Source: Elusimicrobiota bacterium
Lineage (GTDB): Bacteria; CG03; SLGR01; PWQF01
DNA length: 8,933 bases
Direction: 5' to 3'
NCBI GenBank assembly: GCA_003556865.1
Contig: PWQF01000069.1
Coordinates: forward strand, 1-8,933
Of the stretch, positions 1 through 6,414 are shown piece by piece. Position 1 is the stretch's first letter. Every line of letters starts with the position of its first letter. The translations under genes were made by a program, and so were the position numbers. The notes below the pieces were generated by a model. That model saw only the letters and a program-made list of their open reading frames with translations, made no database searches and was not told where the DNA came from.

Positions 1-65
1 AGGGCAATTCCCCAGCTTCCCGCGCCCAAAACAGCAATATCAGACTGAGCGTTTTTCTTTGCCAT
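1..65 (-). CDS. gpsA: Glycerol-3-phosphate dehydrogenase [NAD(P)+], N-terminal fragment
   Basis: Only the first 21 codons lie in the window; the gene runs off the left edge. Reading from ATG at 65-63 the product begins MAKKNAQSDIAVLGAGSWGI. The V-L-G-A-G-S-W-G stretch (residues 11-18) is the dinucleotide-binding GxGxxG turn typical of GpsA, which reduces dihydroxyacetone phosphate to sn-glycerol-3-phosphate in the cytosol. That product is the acceptor substrate of PlsY, encoded immediately upstream, which strongly supports the call. The start overlaps the last 26 nt of plsY, suggesting translational coupling; I see no good Shine-Dalgarno sequence before the ATG. The rest of the protein cannot be judged. 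Another Rossmann dehydrogenase is possible, but the exact motif and the neighbour make GpsA much more likely. Confidence 0.85.
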   Translation of the reverse strand, partial: MAKKNAQSDIAVLGAGSWGIA

Positions 66-630
66 ACCAAAGGCGTTTGATATTTTCCCGGTGCTGAAAA
101 ATTATAAGTCCGGCCACAAGAGCTGCCAGCCAGGTATACTGCCTGTAGCCCATAAAATAAGCAATAAACGGAAAAGCAAGAGAAGCCATTACCGAACCAA
201 AAGAGACAAACTTAAAGACAGAAGTTACTGCGGTAAATATTATTACCACCAGAATGGTTGGAGTGGTGGCCAGAAACAAAAATATTCCCACGCTGGCTGC
301 CACCCCCTTGCCCCCTTTCAATTTAAGGAAAGGGGAGAAATCATGTCCCAGTATTACCGCCAAAACCACTGCAGGCACAAGAAGTGAAGCCATTTCAGTC
401 TGGCTGGCAAGGTAGGCGGGATAATAGCCTTTTGCTATATCCAGTAATAGAACAGGTAGCCCCAGTTTATATCCGTACATCCTGTATACATTTGTTGCTC
501 CCGGATTTTTACTGCCCACAGAGGTTATATCAACGCCCTTAAACATTTTTGTGACTATATATGAAAAAGGGATTGAACCTATAATATAAGCGGCCAGAAC
601 GACTCCCATAATATATGCAGTCTTATTCAT
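40..630 (-). CDS. plsY: Acyl-phosphate:glycerol-3-phosphate acyltransferase PlsY
   Basis: An integral membrane enzyme of 196 residues, normal for the family. It transfers an acyl group from acyl-phosphate to the 1-position of glycerol-3-phosphate, giving lysophosphatidate, the first step of phospholipid synthesis in most bacteria. Visible motifs in order are GSIPFSY (18-24), motif 1 ending GATN (44-47), D-I-A-K-G (64-68, motif 2), L-G-H-D-F-S-P-F followed by KGGKGVA (94-111, motif 3), and a C-terminal HRENIKRL (180-187). Hydrophobic helices separate these motifs. Motif 1 reads DITSVGSKNPGATN where the family usually has DIRxxGSGNxGATN, so a conserved Arg is Thr36 and a Gly is Lys41. The ATG overlaps the der stop by 4 nt (ATGA). 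The 3' end overlaps gpsA, whose product makes its substrate. Confidence 0.95.
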   Translation of the reverse strand: MNKTAYIMGVVLAAYIIGSIPFSYIVTKMFKGVDITSVGSKNPGATNVYRMYGYKLGLPVLLLDIAKGYYPAYLASQTEMASLLVPAVVLAVILGHDFSPFLKLKGGKGVAASVGIFLFLATTPTILVVIIFTAVTSVFKFVSFGSVMASLAFPFIAYFMGYRQYTWLAALVAGLIIFQHRENIKRLWYGKEKRSV

Positions 631-1958
631 CTTGTTCCTTTAAGTGAGGATTTTAATTTTACTTTAACCGGCACCCCGTAATACTTAAACTCCCTGTAAA
701 TGGAATTTCTAATATAATTTTTCCAGGATTGTTGAATTTTGTCAAGACGGGGATGCCTGACAAAAATAGTAAAGACAGGAGGATTAACCCCTGTCTGGGC
801 CATAGAAATAACCCTGGGCCTTTCATTTGCCGCCGGAGGCGGAGGTTTTTTATCAACTGCCTTTTTTAAAAACAGATCCAGCTCTTCCTGTGGAACCCGC
901 TTATGGGCATTTAGGTATACCCGGTTTACAGTCCTGTAAAGATTCTCAAGCCCTTTTCCGGTAGAAGCTGATATAAGAATAAAAGGAGCAAAATCAAGAT
1001 AAGGCATAGTCTGCCGGAAACTGATTTCATAGGCTTCCTTAATACCCTCGTTTTTTTCCGTCAGATCATATTTATTGCCCGCGGCCACCACCCCGCACCC
1101 GGATTCAATTATCCAGCCCCCTATTCTCTTATCCTGAAAACTTAAAGGAAGAGTTAAATCCATCATTAAAACAGTGACATCCGAAAACTCTATTTCTTTC
1201 CTGGAAGCGGTCATACTTATTAAATCCTCGGCCTTTTTTCCCCTCTTTTTTCTCCACATTCCCGCAAGATCCGCCAGTTCCCAGCTATGGCCTTGAAGCT
1301 CTACCGGGCAGCGGGCCGGATTTCTGGTTGTTCCCGGCATCCGGTCCACAATAACTCTTTCCTCCCCGCTTATTTTATTTACCAGGGTGGATTTTCCCAC
1401 ATTAGGCTTGCCTGCAATGGAAAGAACCCTTAGCCCCGGCTCCGTTTCCCGTTCTTTTTCTAAACGAAGATTACTAGATATAAAATCAACGCAGGCGCTT
1501 ATATTTCTCTTATGCATAGCGGAAACGGTTACCATATTTTTAAAACCCAGCGAGTAAAATTCAGCGGAATCCTTTTCATGCAGAGGAAGGTCTGCCTTAT
1601 TTACCACCAGAAGAACCGGCTTAGAAGTTTTCCTCAGTTTCTGGGCCACATCTTCATCTGCGGGAAGAAGCCCTTCCTTTAAATCCACTACAAATAAAAT
1701 TATTTCTGCCTGTTTAAGAGCTGCATCCACCTGCATATTTATTTTTTCCTCAAAAGGGTCCCCAGTCTTCATAATAAGTCCGCCGGTATAAACTAAAAGA
1801 CATTTTTTGCCCGCTGTGGGATAAAAAAGAGAATAGGTTCTATCCCTGGTCATCCCCGGATTTGAAGATACAAGAGCTTTTTTTCTATCCAGCAAAGCAT
1901 TATAAAGCGTTGACTTGCCCACATTGGGCCTTCCTACTATTGCGGCGCTGCTAATCAT
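627..1958 (-). CDS. der: Ribosome-assembly GTPase Der (EngA), divergent in its G3 motifs
   Basis: Der is a double-GTPase protein needed for maturation of the 50S ribosomal subunit. At 443 residues it has the usual length and architecture. G domain 1 shows GRPNVGKST (9-17), TRDR (37-40), NKAD (120-123) and VSA (145-147). G domain 2 shows GKPNVGKST (183-191), PGTTR (208-212), NKYD (295-298) and ISAS (329-332). A C-terminal KH-like domain (about 360-437) contains the typical QTGVNPPVF signature. The G3 motif of domain 1, normally DTGG, is YTGG (Tyr57, codon TAT at 1788-1790). The G3 of domain 2, normally DTAG, is DLAG (230-233), and the switch region before it is also unusual (TTRNPARCP). No frameshift is visible. 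It overlaps pgsA and plsY by 4 nt each at ATGA junctions. Confidence 0.94.
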   Translation of the reverse strand: MISSAAIVGRPNVGKSTLYNALLDRKKALVSSNPGMTRDRTYSLFYPTAGKKCLLVYTGGLIMKTGDPFEEKINMQVDAALKQAEIILFVVDLKEGLLPADEDVAQKLRKTSKPVLLVVNKADLPLHEKDSAEFYSLGFKNMVTVSAMHKRNISACVDFISSNLRLEKERETEPGLRVLSIAGKPNVGKSTLVNKISGEERVIVDRMPGTTRNPARCPVELQGHSWELADLAGMWRKKRGKKAEDLISMTASRKEIEFSDVTVLMMDLTLPLSFQDKRIGGWIIESGCGVVAAGNKYDLTEKNEGIKEAYEISFRQTMPYLDFAPFILISASTGKGLENLYRTVNRVYLNAHKRVPQEELDLFLKKAVDKKPPPPAANERPRVISMAQTGVNPPVFTIFVRHPRLDKIQQSWKNYIRNSIYREFKYYGVPVKVKLKSSLKGTR

Positions 1959-2509
1959 ACGGGGTCCGTCTTTAATACTGCCAGCCTGAAGGCCCTCATC
2001 ATATAGTGTATTCCGCTAAGGGCAGTAAAAAGTGCTGTTAAAATAAAAGAGTTGTATAACAGGCCTGATGGAATATTAGCTATACCAGTAATCTGCCATA
2101 TAACGGCAACAACGGTAATCATCTGAAGAAAAGTGGTTATTTTACTTAAGATCGAGGGAGCTATTATATTTATGTTCTTAACTATATTCATTCCTATCCA
2201 TCCTATAAATAAAAGCAGGTCCCGGAAAACTATAATGATAGCTACCCAGGCCGGAACCAGCCCCATATAGGCCAGGGAAACAAAGGCCGATAAAAGCAGC
2301 AGCTTATCCGCCATAGGATCAAGAAAAATACCCAGGGATGAAATACTTTTTGTTTTTCTGGCTATTATACCGTCCAGGGCGTCACTGAATGCCGCCGCTA
2401 AAAATATAATTAAAGCAATACCGGGGCGGGGGGGCTGGGAAACCAGAAAAATTAAAAAGACCGGAACCAGAACTATTCTTAAAAGTGATATTAAATTGGC
2501 TGCGTTCAA
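1955..2509 (-). CDS. pgsA: CDP-diacylglycerol--glycerol-3-phosphate 3-phosphatidyltransferase
   Basis: A membrane enzyme of 184 residues that makes phosphatidylglycerophosphate from CDP-diacylglycerol and glycerol-3-phosphate, the committed step to phosphatidylglycerol and cardiolipin. The complete CDP-alcohol phosphatidyltransferase signature D-x2-D-G-x2-A-R-x8-G-x3-D-x3-D runs from Asp43 to Asp68 with exact spacing. The N-terminus (N-A-A-N-L-I-S-L-L-R) matches the usual PgsA start and is followed by several hydrophobic helices. The start codon is TTG at 2509-2507, inside a TTGA overlap with the hflX stop, so translation is probably coupled. Related CDP-alcohol transferases (phosphatidylserine or cardiolipin synthases) share the motif. 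The length and the neighbouring gpsA and plsY genes favour PgsA. Confidence 0.9.
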   Translation of the reverse strand: MNAANLISLLRIVLVPVFLIFLVSQPPRPGIALIIFLAAAFSDALDGIIARKTKSISSLGIFLDPMADKLLLLSAFVSLAYMGLVPAWVAIIIVFRDLLLFIGWIGMNIVKNINIIAPSILSKITTFLQMITVVAVIWQITGIANIPSGLLYNSFILTALFTALSGIHYMMRAFRLAVLKTDPV

Positions 2510-3759
2510 TTTAGGATATAATCCCTGAAAATTTCTGCCGGCTCCCGGTCCATAACGGCCTTAAGCAATATAAAACTGTTTTTATATTTTCTTTCCATAA
2601 CTCTGCTGTTTTTATATACCGCATTTAAGATATCCTGTCTGCTCTGTGGTATTTTCAGTTTCACGGTTTCCATATTCTTTTCAATTATTTTGCTTATTTC
2701 ATCTTTCAGCAGGTTTATCCCCATTCCTTCAGCAGCAGAGATAAAAACTTCCGGAGATTTACCTTTTCTGACACCGGGAGACCGGGAAAGCCGATCTATT
2801 TTATTGTATGCCTTTATTACCGGTTTGTCCAGGGCATTAAGTTCTCCCAGGACCTCCTCCACCGACTCTATCTGGTGGCGGTAGTTTTCAGAGGAAAAAT
2901 CTATAACATGTACCAGAAGGTCCGCCTCTTTAACCTGCTGCAGGGTAGCCATAAAAGCCTCAACCACCTGGTGGGGGAGTTTCCTTATAAACCCCACCGT
3001 ATCGGTTACAAAGGCCTCATAATTCCCGAAATCAACTTTTCTGGTCCGGGCTGAGAGAGTGGAAAAAAGCTTATTAGCGGTACCTACCCCTGAATCCGCA
3101 AGGGTATTAATAAGAGTTGATTTCCCTGAATTGGTATATCCCACAAGACAAATATTTTTTCTAAACATTTTCTTTCTTTTTTTTCTCATTGTTTCTCTCT
3201 GGGATGAAATTTTCTTAAGTTTTCTTTTTATATCGACTATCCTGTCATTTATTATACGACGGTCTATATCAATCTTTTTCTCTCCCGGGCCCCTCCTGGT
3301 ACCCAGACCCCCTCCCAGCCTTGAAAATTCAGTCCATATATTTTTAAGCCGGGGCAGGAAGTACTCCAGCTGGGCAAGTTCAACCTGCAGCTTTCCCACG
3401 CTGGTGGCAGCATGAAGGTTAAATATGTCCAGAATGAGTCTGGTACGGTCAATAACCTTACACCCCAGTATCTCCTCAAGATTGCTTTCCTGGGTGGGGG
3501 AAAGTTCATCATCCACAACCGCCAGGTTTGCTTCCAGTCTTTTTATATGCTCCTTAAGCTCCGAAGCCTTTCCCGGACCCAGGTAAGTTGAAGGATGGGG
3601 GAAAGATCTTTTCTGAATAAACTTGGCTTCGACCTTTATTCCTGCCGTACGGGCCAGCTGGTACAATTCCGAAAGACTTTCGGAAACAGGAACCTTATCC
3701 GGCCTATCTATTCCCGCCAGTACCGCCTTTTGTTTTTCCTCTTTGGTATATTTATTCAT
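2506..3759 (-). CDS. hflX: Ribosome-associated GTPase HflX
   Basis: HflX binds the 50S subunit and, in studied bacteria, splits stalled or stress-inactivated ribosomes. The 417-residue protein has the N-terminal HflX domain (about 20-165), including GKLQVELAQL (122-131) and the glycine-rich loop ending GLGTRRGPGE (151-160). A basic coiled linker (165-200) follows. The GTPase domain has P-loop GYTNSGKST (207-215), conserved Thr239 of the G2 loop, G3 D-T-V-G-F (253-257), NKID (319-322) and SA (341-342). A short C-terminal domain follows. It is the first gene of the leftward operon and its stop overlaps pgsA. The ATG at 3759-3757 has only a distant purine stretch (GAAGG on the minus strand, 3776-3780) as a possible ribosome binding site. 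The G motifs look intact, unlike those of Der downstream. Confidence 0.95.
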   Translation of the reverse strand: MNKYTKEEKQKAVLAGIDRPDKVPVSESLSELYQLARTAGIKVEAKFIQKRSFPHPSTYLGPGKASELKEHIKRLEANLAVVDDELSPTQESNLEEILGCKVIDRTRLILDIFNLHAATSVGKLQVELAQLEYFLPRLKNIWTEFSRLGGGLGTRRGPGEKKIDIDRRIINDRIVDIKRKLKKISSQRETMRKKRKKMFRKNICLVGYTNSGKSTLINTLADSGVGTANKLFSTLSARTRKVDFGNYEAFVTDTVGFIRKLPHQVVEAFMATLQQVKEADLLVHVIDFSSENYRHQIESVEEVLGELNALDKPVIKAYNKIDRLSRSPGVRKGKSPEVFISAAEGMGINLLKDEISKIIEKNMETVKLKIPQSRQDILNAVYKNSRVMERKYKNSFILLKAVMDREPAEIFRDYILN

Positions 3760-3781
3760 AAAAGTATATAAGTAACCTTCA

Positions 3782-3831
3782 GGGCCCGCTTTTAAGAGTT
3801 TTATTTAGATAAGAATCTCCTAAACGAGCCC
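3782..3831 (-). promoter_or_regulatory. Imperfect leader hairpin in the hflX 5' UTR
   Basis: In the minus-strand transcript, the arm at 3831-3817 (GGGCTCGTTTAGGAG) can pair with the arm at 3798-3782 (CTCTTAAAAGCGGGCCC). This gives about 15 base pairs including two G-U wobbles, with two single-base bulges, around an 18-nt loop. The hairpin would start almost exactly at the predicted 5' end of the mRNA. No T-tract follows, so it does not look like a terminator. It could stabilise the mRNA 5' end or act in regulation; its role is not shown by the sequence. Confidence 0.5.
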
Positions 3832-3837
3832 GGCTTT

Positions 3838-3865
3838 ATTATATAAAAATGAGCTTTAATGGCAA
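3838..3865 (-). promoter_or_regulatory. Predicted sigma70-type promoter of the hflX operon
   Basis: On the minus strand, TTGCCA (3865-3860) is followed after 16 bp by a perfect TATAAT (3843-3838). This would place the transcription start near 3831, giving a leader of roughly 70 nt before the hflX ATG. The match to the consensus is close and it sits correctly before a five-gene operon. This is prediction from sequence only. Confidence 0.65.
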
Positions 3866-3868
3866 GAA

Positions 3869-3896
3869 TTGAAATTAACTGAAAAATATGTATTAT
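3869..3896 (+). promoter_or_regulatory. Predicted sigma70-type promoter of the ferredoxin gene
   Basis: TTGAAA (3869-3874) and TATTAT (3891-3896) are separated by 16 bp. The transcript would start near 3903 and have a leader of about 37 nt containing a strong ribosome binding site. The -35 box lies 3 bp from the -35 box of the divergent hflX promoter. Confidence 0.55.
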
Positions 3897-3928
3897 GTAT
3901 CAGAGTATTGGCAGTCTCATTAAAAAAA

Positions 3929-3933
3929 GGAGG
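3929..3933 (+). promoter_or_regulatory. Ribosome binding site of the ferredoxin gene
   Basis: GGAGG, inside AAAAAAAGGAGGAT, ends 6 nt before the ATG at 3940. This near-perfect Shine-Dalgarno sequence fixes the start there rather than at the in-frame upstream ATG at 3895, and suggests strong translation. Confidence 0.85.
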
Positions 3934-3939
3934 ATAAAC

Positions 3940-4134
3940 ATGAGCAATGAAAACGGTTTGAAACCGGTAATAGATAAGGATTCCTGCACAGGATGTACTA
4001 TATGCGTTGAAGAATGCCCTACCGAGGCTCTCGATATAGCTGAAGATGTGGCTGTACTTGCAAATCCTGACGTCTGTGACAGCTGCGGAGTATGCGAGGA
4101 AGTATGTCCGGTAAGCTGCATTACAATGGAATAA
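3940..4134 (+). CDS. 2[4Fe-4S] ferredoxin, clostridial type
   Basis: A small soluble electron carrier of 64 residues. Two cluster-binding motifs are complete: Cys16, 19, 22 with Cys26-Pro27, and Cys46, 49, 52 with Cys56-Pro57. In this fold each cluster takes three cysteines from one motif and the fourth from the other. An extra Cys60 follows the second motif. The protein is acidic and has no extension or membrane segment. Such low-potential ferredoxins serve enzymes such as pyruvate:ferredoxin oxidoreductase and hydrogenases in anaerobes. No partner enzyme is encoded nearby, so its redox partner cannot be named. The gene appears monocistronic, with its own promoter, strong ribosome binding site and terminator, as expected for an abundant general-purpose ferredoxin. 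Confidence 0.95.
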   Translation: MSNENGLKPVIDKDSCTGCTICVEECPTEALDIAEDVAVLANPDVCDSCGVCEEVCPVSCITME

Positions 4135-4145
4135 ATATTTTAAAC

Positions 4146-4181
4146 TCTCTTAATTCAGAAAAAATAAGAGATGTTTTTTTT
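4146..4181 (+). terminator. Intrinsic terminator after the ferredoxin gene
   Basis: A perfect 7-bp stem, TCTCTTA (4146-4152) with TAAGAGA (4165-4171), encloses a 12-nt loop. After TG it is followed by eight T residues (4174-4181). It begins 11 nt after the ferredoxin stop. The stem is short and AT-rich, but the T-run and position make termination likely. Confidence 0.65.
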
Positions 4182-4185
4182 CTTA

Positions 4186-4227
4186 ATTTCCCGGAGGCTG
4201 AAACTGGATATTCAGGCTCCGGGAAAT
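4186..4227. repeat. GC-rich inverted repeat upstream of the membrane protein gene
   Basis: ATTTCCCGGAG (4186-4196) is perfectly complementary to CTCCGGGAAAT (4217-4227). After one G/G mismatch the stem continues with CTGA (4198-4201) and TCAG (4212-4215). The loop is 10 nt. A T-tract lies before it and none after it on either strand, so it is not a standard terminator. It could be a backup structure behind the ferredoxin terminator, an operator, or a leader structure for the gene at 4267. No second copy is present in the window. Confidence 0.6.
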
Positions 4228-4266
4228 AATGCAGGCAATATCCCATATAACTGACTCTTCTTCATA

Positions 4267-6414
4267 ATGACAGCTTTAAGCTCTTCCCTTATAGGCCTGC
4301 TTGCTTCTGCCGGTTTCACAGCCCTTTTCCGCATATTTTTTTCGGCTTTTGAGTTCCCCCTTTTTTATTTTCCCGTAATTTTTTTTATTTTTTCTCTTGA
4401 ACTTTTATTTTGCCTGCTGGTCTGCTCCAAAAAAGAAAAACAGATAACTTTTTCACCTCAAAAATTTATTTTCCCCTGGAGTTTTTCTTTGCTTTTAGCT
4501 CTGCTTCTGGTTATGATCTCCCGATTTGCGCTGGGTCTGGGATACAACTCACCCCTGCCCTGGTATGCAATTACTCTTTATCCGGCCCTTATTCTTTTTC
4601 CCCTGGCCGCCTATACTTCCGCCCTAGTGACAGCACTACTTAGGTACAGGCTTAATTTTTCATTTTTTCTTGCGGGGGCTTCGGCTTTTCTCTTAGCGGA
4701 CATTTTTTTCATAGATAATATCTATCCTATTACCCTTGCTCTGGGTATTTTTTTCGGCGCTGCTTTTTTTATGATATTTTATCACCCCCGCAGAATTGCC
4801 CGTTTTATTTACGCCCTGGCCGGAGCCCTTATCATATACGGTCTTTTCAGTTTCCCGCCGGATAAAATACATTTTTCTATTAGAAGCCTGGACAGGGAGC
4901 CTTATTCCGAATACCTGGGAGGAAAAATAACTTCCTACGGTGAAGCAGCCCTGCACAAAGTAGATAAAGAGAGTTACCGGCTTTCTCTTAATCATACCCT
5001 CCTTTTCACTCAGGATGAAAAGGGGGAAGAAATAGAGGAGTTGATACATCTTACTATGCTTCAGTATCCCTGGGCAGAAAGAGTTCTTATAATCGGCCAC
5101 TGGGGCCGGGCTTTAGAGGAACTTTTACGATATCCGGATATTAGAAGCATTTACTGGGCCAGCCCCGTTCCAGAACTTCATTCATTTTTAAATGATTTTA
5201 TGCCCTTAAACATACCCGAAGTGGATAAGGTAAGAATATTGCGGGGTTCTGAAGGAAGAAATTTTATTGACCGTTTCAGAGAAGAGAATTTTTTTGATGT
5301 GGCCATAATAGCCCTGCCTGACCCCGTTAATATTTTTTTTAATCGTTATTACACTTATCATTTTTTCAGGGAACTGAGACAATCGGCGGCAAACCATTCC
5401 CTGACAGCCTTAAGACTCAGGTCCGGAGGCCGCAGGAGAAGTCCCAATGAACAGATTCTCTCAGCTGCTGTCTTTCGAAGTCTTAGAGAATTCTTTCCCA
5501 ATACTTTTCAGACCTACAGCAAACGTCCCCTGATTTTATCTTCACCTGAAAGAGGCTTTACAACCTCAACCCGGGCCCTGGGCGAATACCTTAAAACCCT
5601 GGAAAATCCGCCGGGCCATATAACTCCCTCCCTTTTAAATTACAGGATGAGGCCTCCGGAGGATATGCACAGATTTATAGATATTCCGGGCTCAACTCTT
5701 AACACCGATTTAAAACCCGCATCCCTTAAATACTCATTTAACGAAATGATTTATTCTTTTGGACTGTGGAGAGGACTACTGGTTGAAATGACAGAAAATG
5801 TGGACCCTCTTATAGTTTACCTTATTTTTTTTGCGGCCCTGATAGCAGCTCTGGCTGCATTTAGAAAAAAAACTGATTTCTTTAAGGCTTCAACTACTTT
5901 TGGTTTTTCGGCATTTATACTATTTTTCTTTATATGGAATACGGCAGCTCTTCTTCACTCCGGAAGCGGAAAGCTTTATTCTCATATATCCTTGGTTGCC
6001 CTGGGAGGGTGCGCAGCTTTTTTCCTGCTGCTTAAACTTACCGGGATAAAAAGAGAAGCTGCTTCTTACTCAAGAACCAGCCGGTTTCTTTTGCCCGCTG
6101 CCTTATTTTTCATTATGCTCACCGTCTTTTTTGAAATTTCTTTTTCCCCCCCTTCCCCGCCGGCGGCATTTTTTATGGTCCTGGCCGGGAGCTTTTTAAT
6201 TGGCGGAGCCGGAATTTGCGCTTTTATATCCGCCTTTCAAATAAACTCTTCAGAAAAAATAGCTGCCAAACCCGTTACTTTAGCCTATCCCATTATAGGA
6301 GCTTCTGCTGCTGCCGGCTTAAGTATTTTCATACTTCCCATTATGGGGCTGGTGGAAGTATTTCCCCTGAATATTATTCTTATTCTCTCTCTTCTCTTTT
6401 TTCTAAATAGCTAG
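4267..6414 (+). CDS. Membrane protein with spermidine-synthase-like domain (degenerate SAM site)
   Basis: A 715-residue protein with about seven N-terminal hydrophobic helices (5-196), a soluble domain (about 205-500) and about seven C-terminal helices (512-713). The soluble domain resembles the Rossmann domain of spermidine synthases: a YRLSLNHTLLFTQDE hairpin (237-251), a strand-loop ERVLIIGHWG (271-280), FFDVAIIALPDP (342-353), and NTDLKP (479-484), which recalls a motif of membrane-fused spermidine-synthase-like proteins. The binding residues appear lost: the glycine loop (usually GGGDG) is GHWGR, the acidic residue after the second strand is missing (YWASP, 296-300), and the aspartate before LPDP is Ala349. 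Polyamine synthesis is therefore doubtful and its function is unknown. The ATG follows an in-frame stop at 4252-4254 and has no clear Shine-Dalgarno sequence, so the start is uncertain. It stands alone and overlaps the convergent lipoprotein gene by 35 bp. Confidence 0.75.
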   Translation: MTALSSSLIGLLASAGFTALFRIFFSAFEFPLFYFPVIFFIFSLELLFCLLVCSKKEKQITFSPQKFIFPWSFSLLLALLLVMISRFALGLGYNSPLPWYAITLYPALILFPLAAYTSALVTALLRYRLNFSFFLAGASAFLLADIFFIDNIYPITLALGIFFGAAFFMIFYHPRRIARFIYALAGALIIYGLFSFPPDKIHFSIRSLDREPYSEYLGGKITSYGEAALHKVDKESYRLSLNHTLLFTQDEKGEEIEELIHLTMLQYPWAERVLIIGHWGRALEELLRYPDIRSIYWASPVPELHSFLNDFMPLNIPEVDKVRILRGSEGRNFIDRFREENFFDVAIIALPDPVNIFFNRYYTYHFFRELRQSAANHSLTALRLRSGGRRRSPNEQILSAAVFRSLREFFPNTFQTYSKRPLILSSPERGFTTSTRALGEYLKTLENPPGHITPSLLNYRMRPPEDMHRFIDIPGSTLNTDLKPASLKYSFNEMIYSFGLWRGLLVEMTENVDPLIVYLIFFAALIAALAAFRKKTDFFKASTTFGFSAFILFFFIWNTAALLHSGSGKLYSHISLVALGGCAAFFLLLKLTGIKREAASYSRTSRFLLPAALFFIMLTVFFEISFSPPSPPAAFFMVLAGSFLIGGAGICAFISAFQINSSEKIAAKPVTLAYPIIGASAAAGLSIFILPIMGLVEVFPLNIILILSLLFFLNS

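Noticed and set aside
91..387. Open frames on the plus strand opposite plsY, der, hflX and the glycosidase-like gene
   Set aside because: They lie antisense to well-supported conserved genes, have low-complexity or implausible composition and show no ribosome binding site or family motif.
3895..3939. Longer ferredoxin with 15 extra N-terminal residues starting at ATG 3895
   Set aside because: This start overlaps the predicted -10 box and has no ribosome binding site, while the ATG at 3940 has GGAGG at ideal spacing and gives a standard ferredoxin N-terminus.
4246..4251. TATAAC as a -10 box for the membrane protein gene
   Set aside because: No acceptable -35 box lies at the right distance, and the implied leader would be only a few bases long; support is too weak to annotate.
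4693..5397. Minus-strand open frames inside the membrane protein gene
   Set aside because: They overlap the membrane protein frame, which has coherent helices and family motifs; the antisense products show no recognisable domain.
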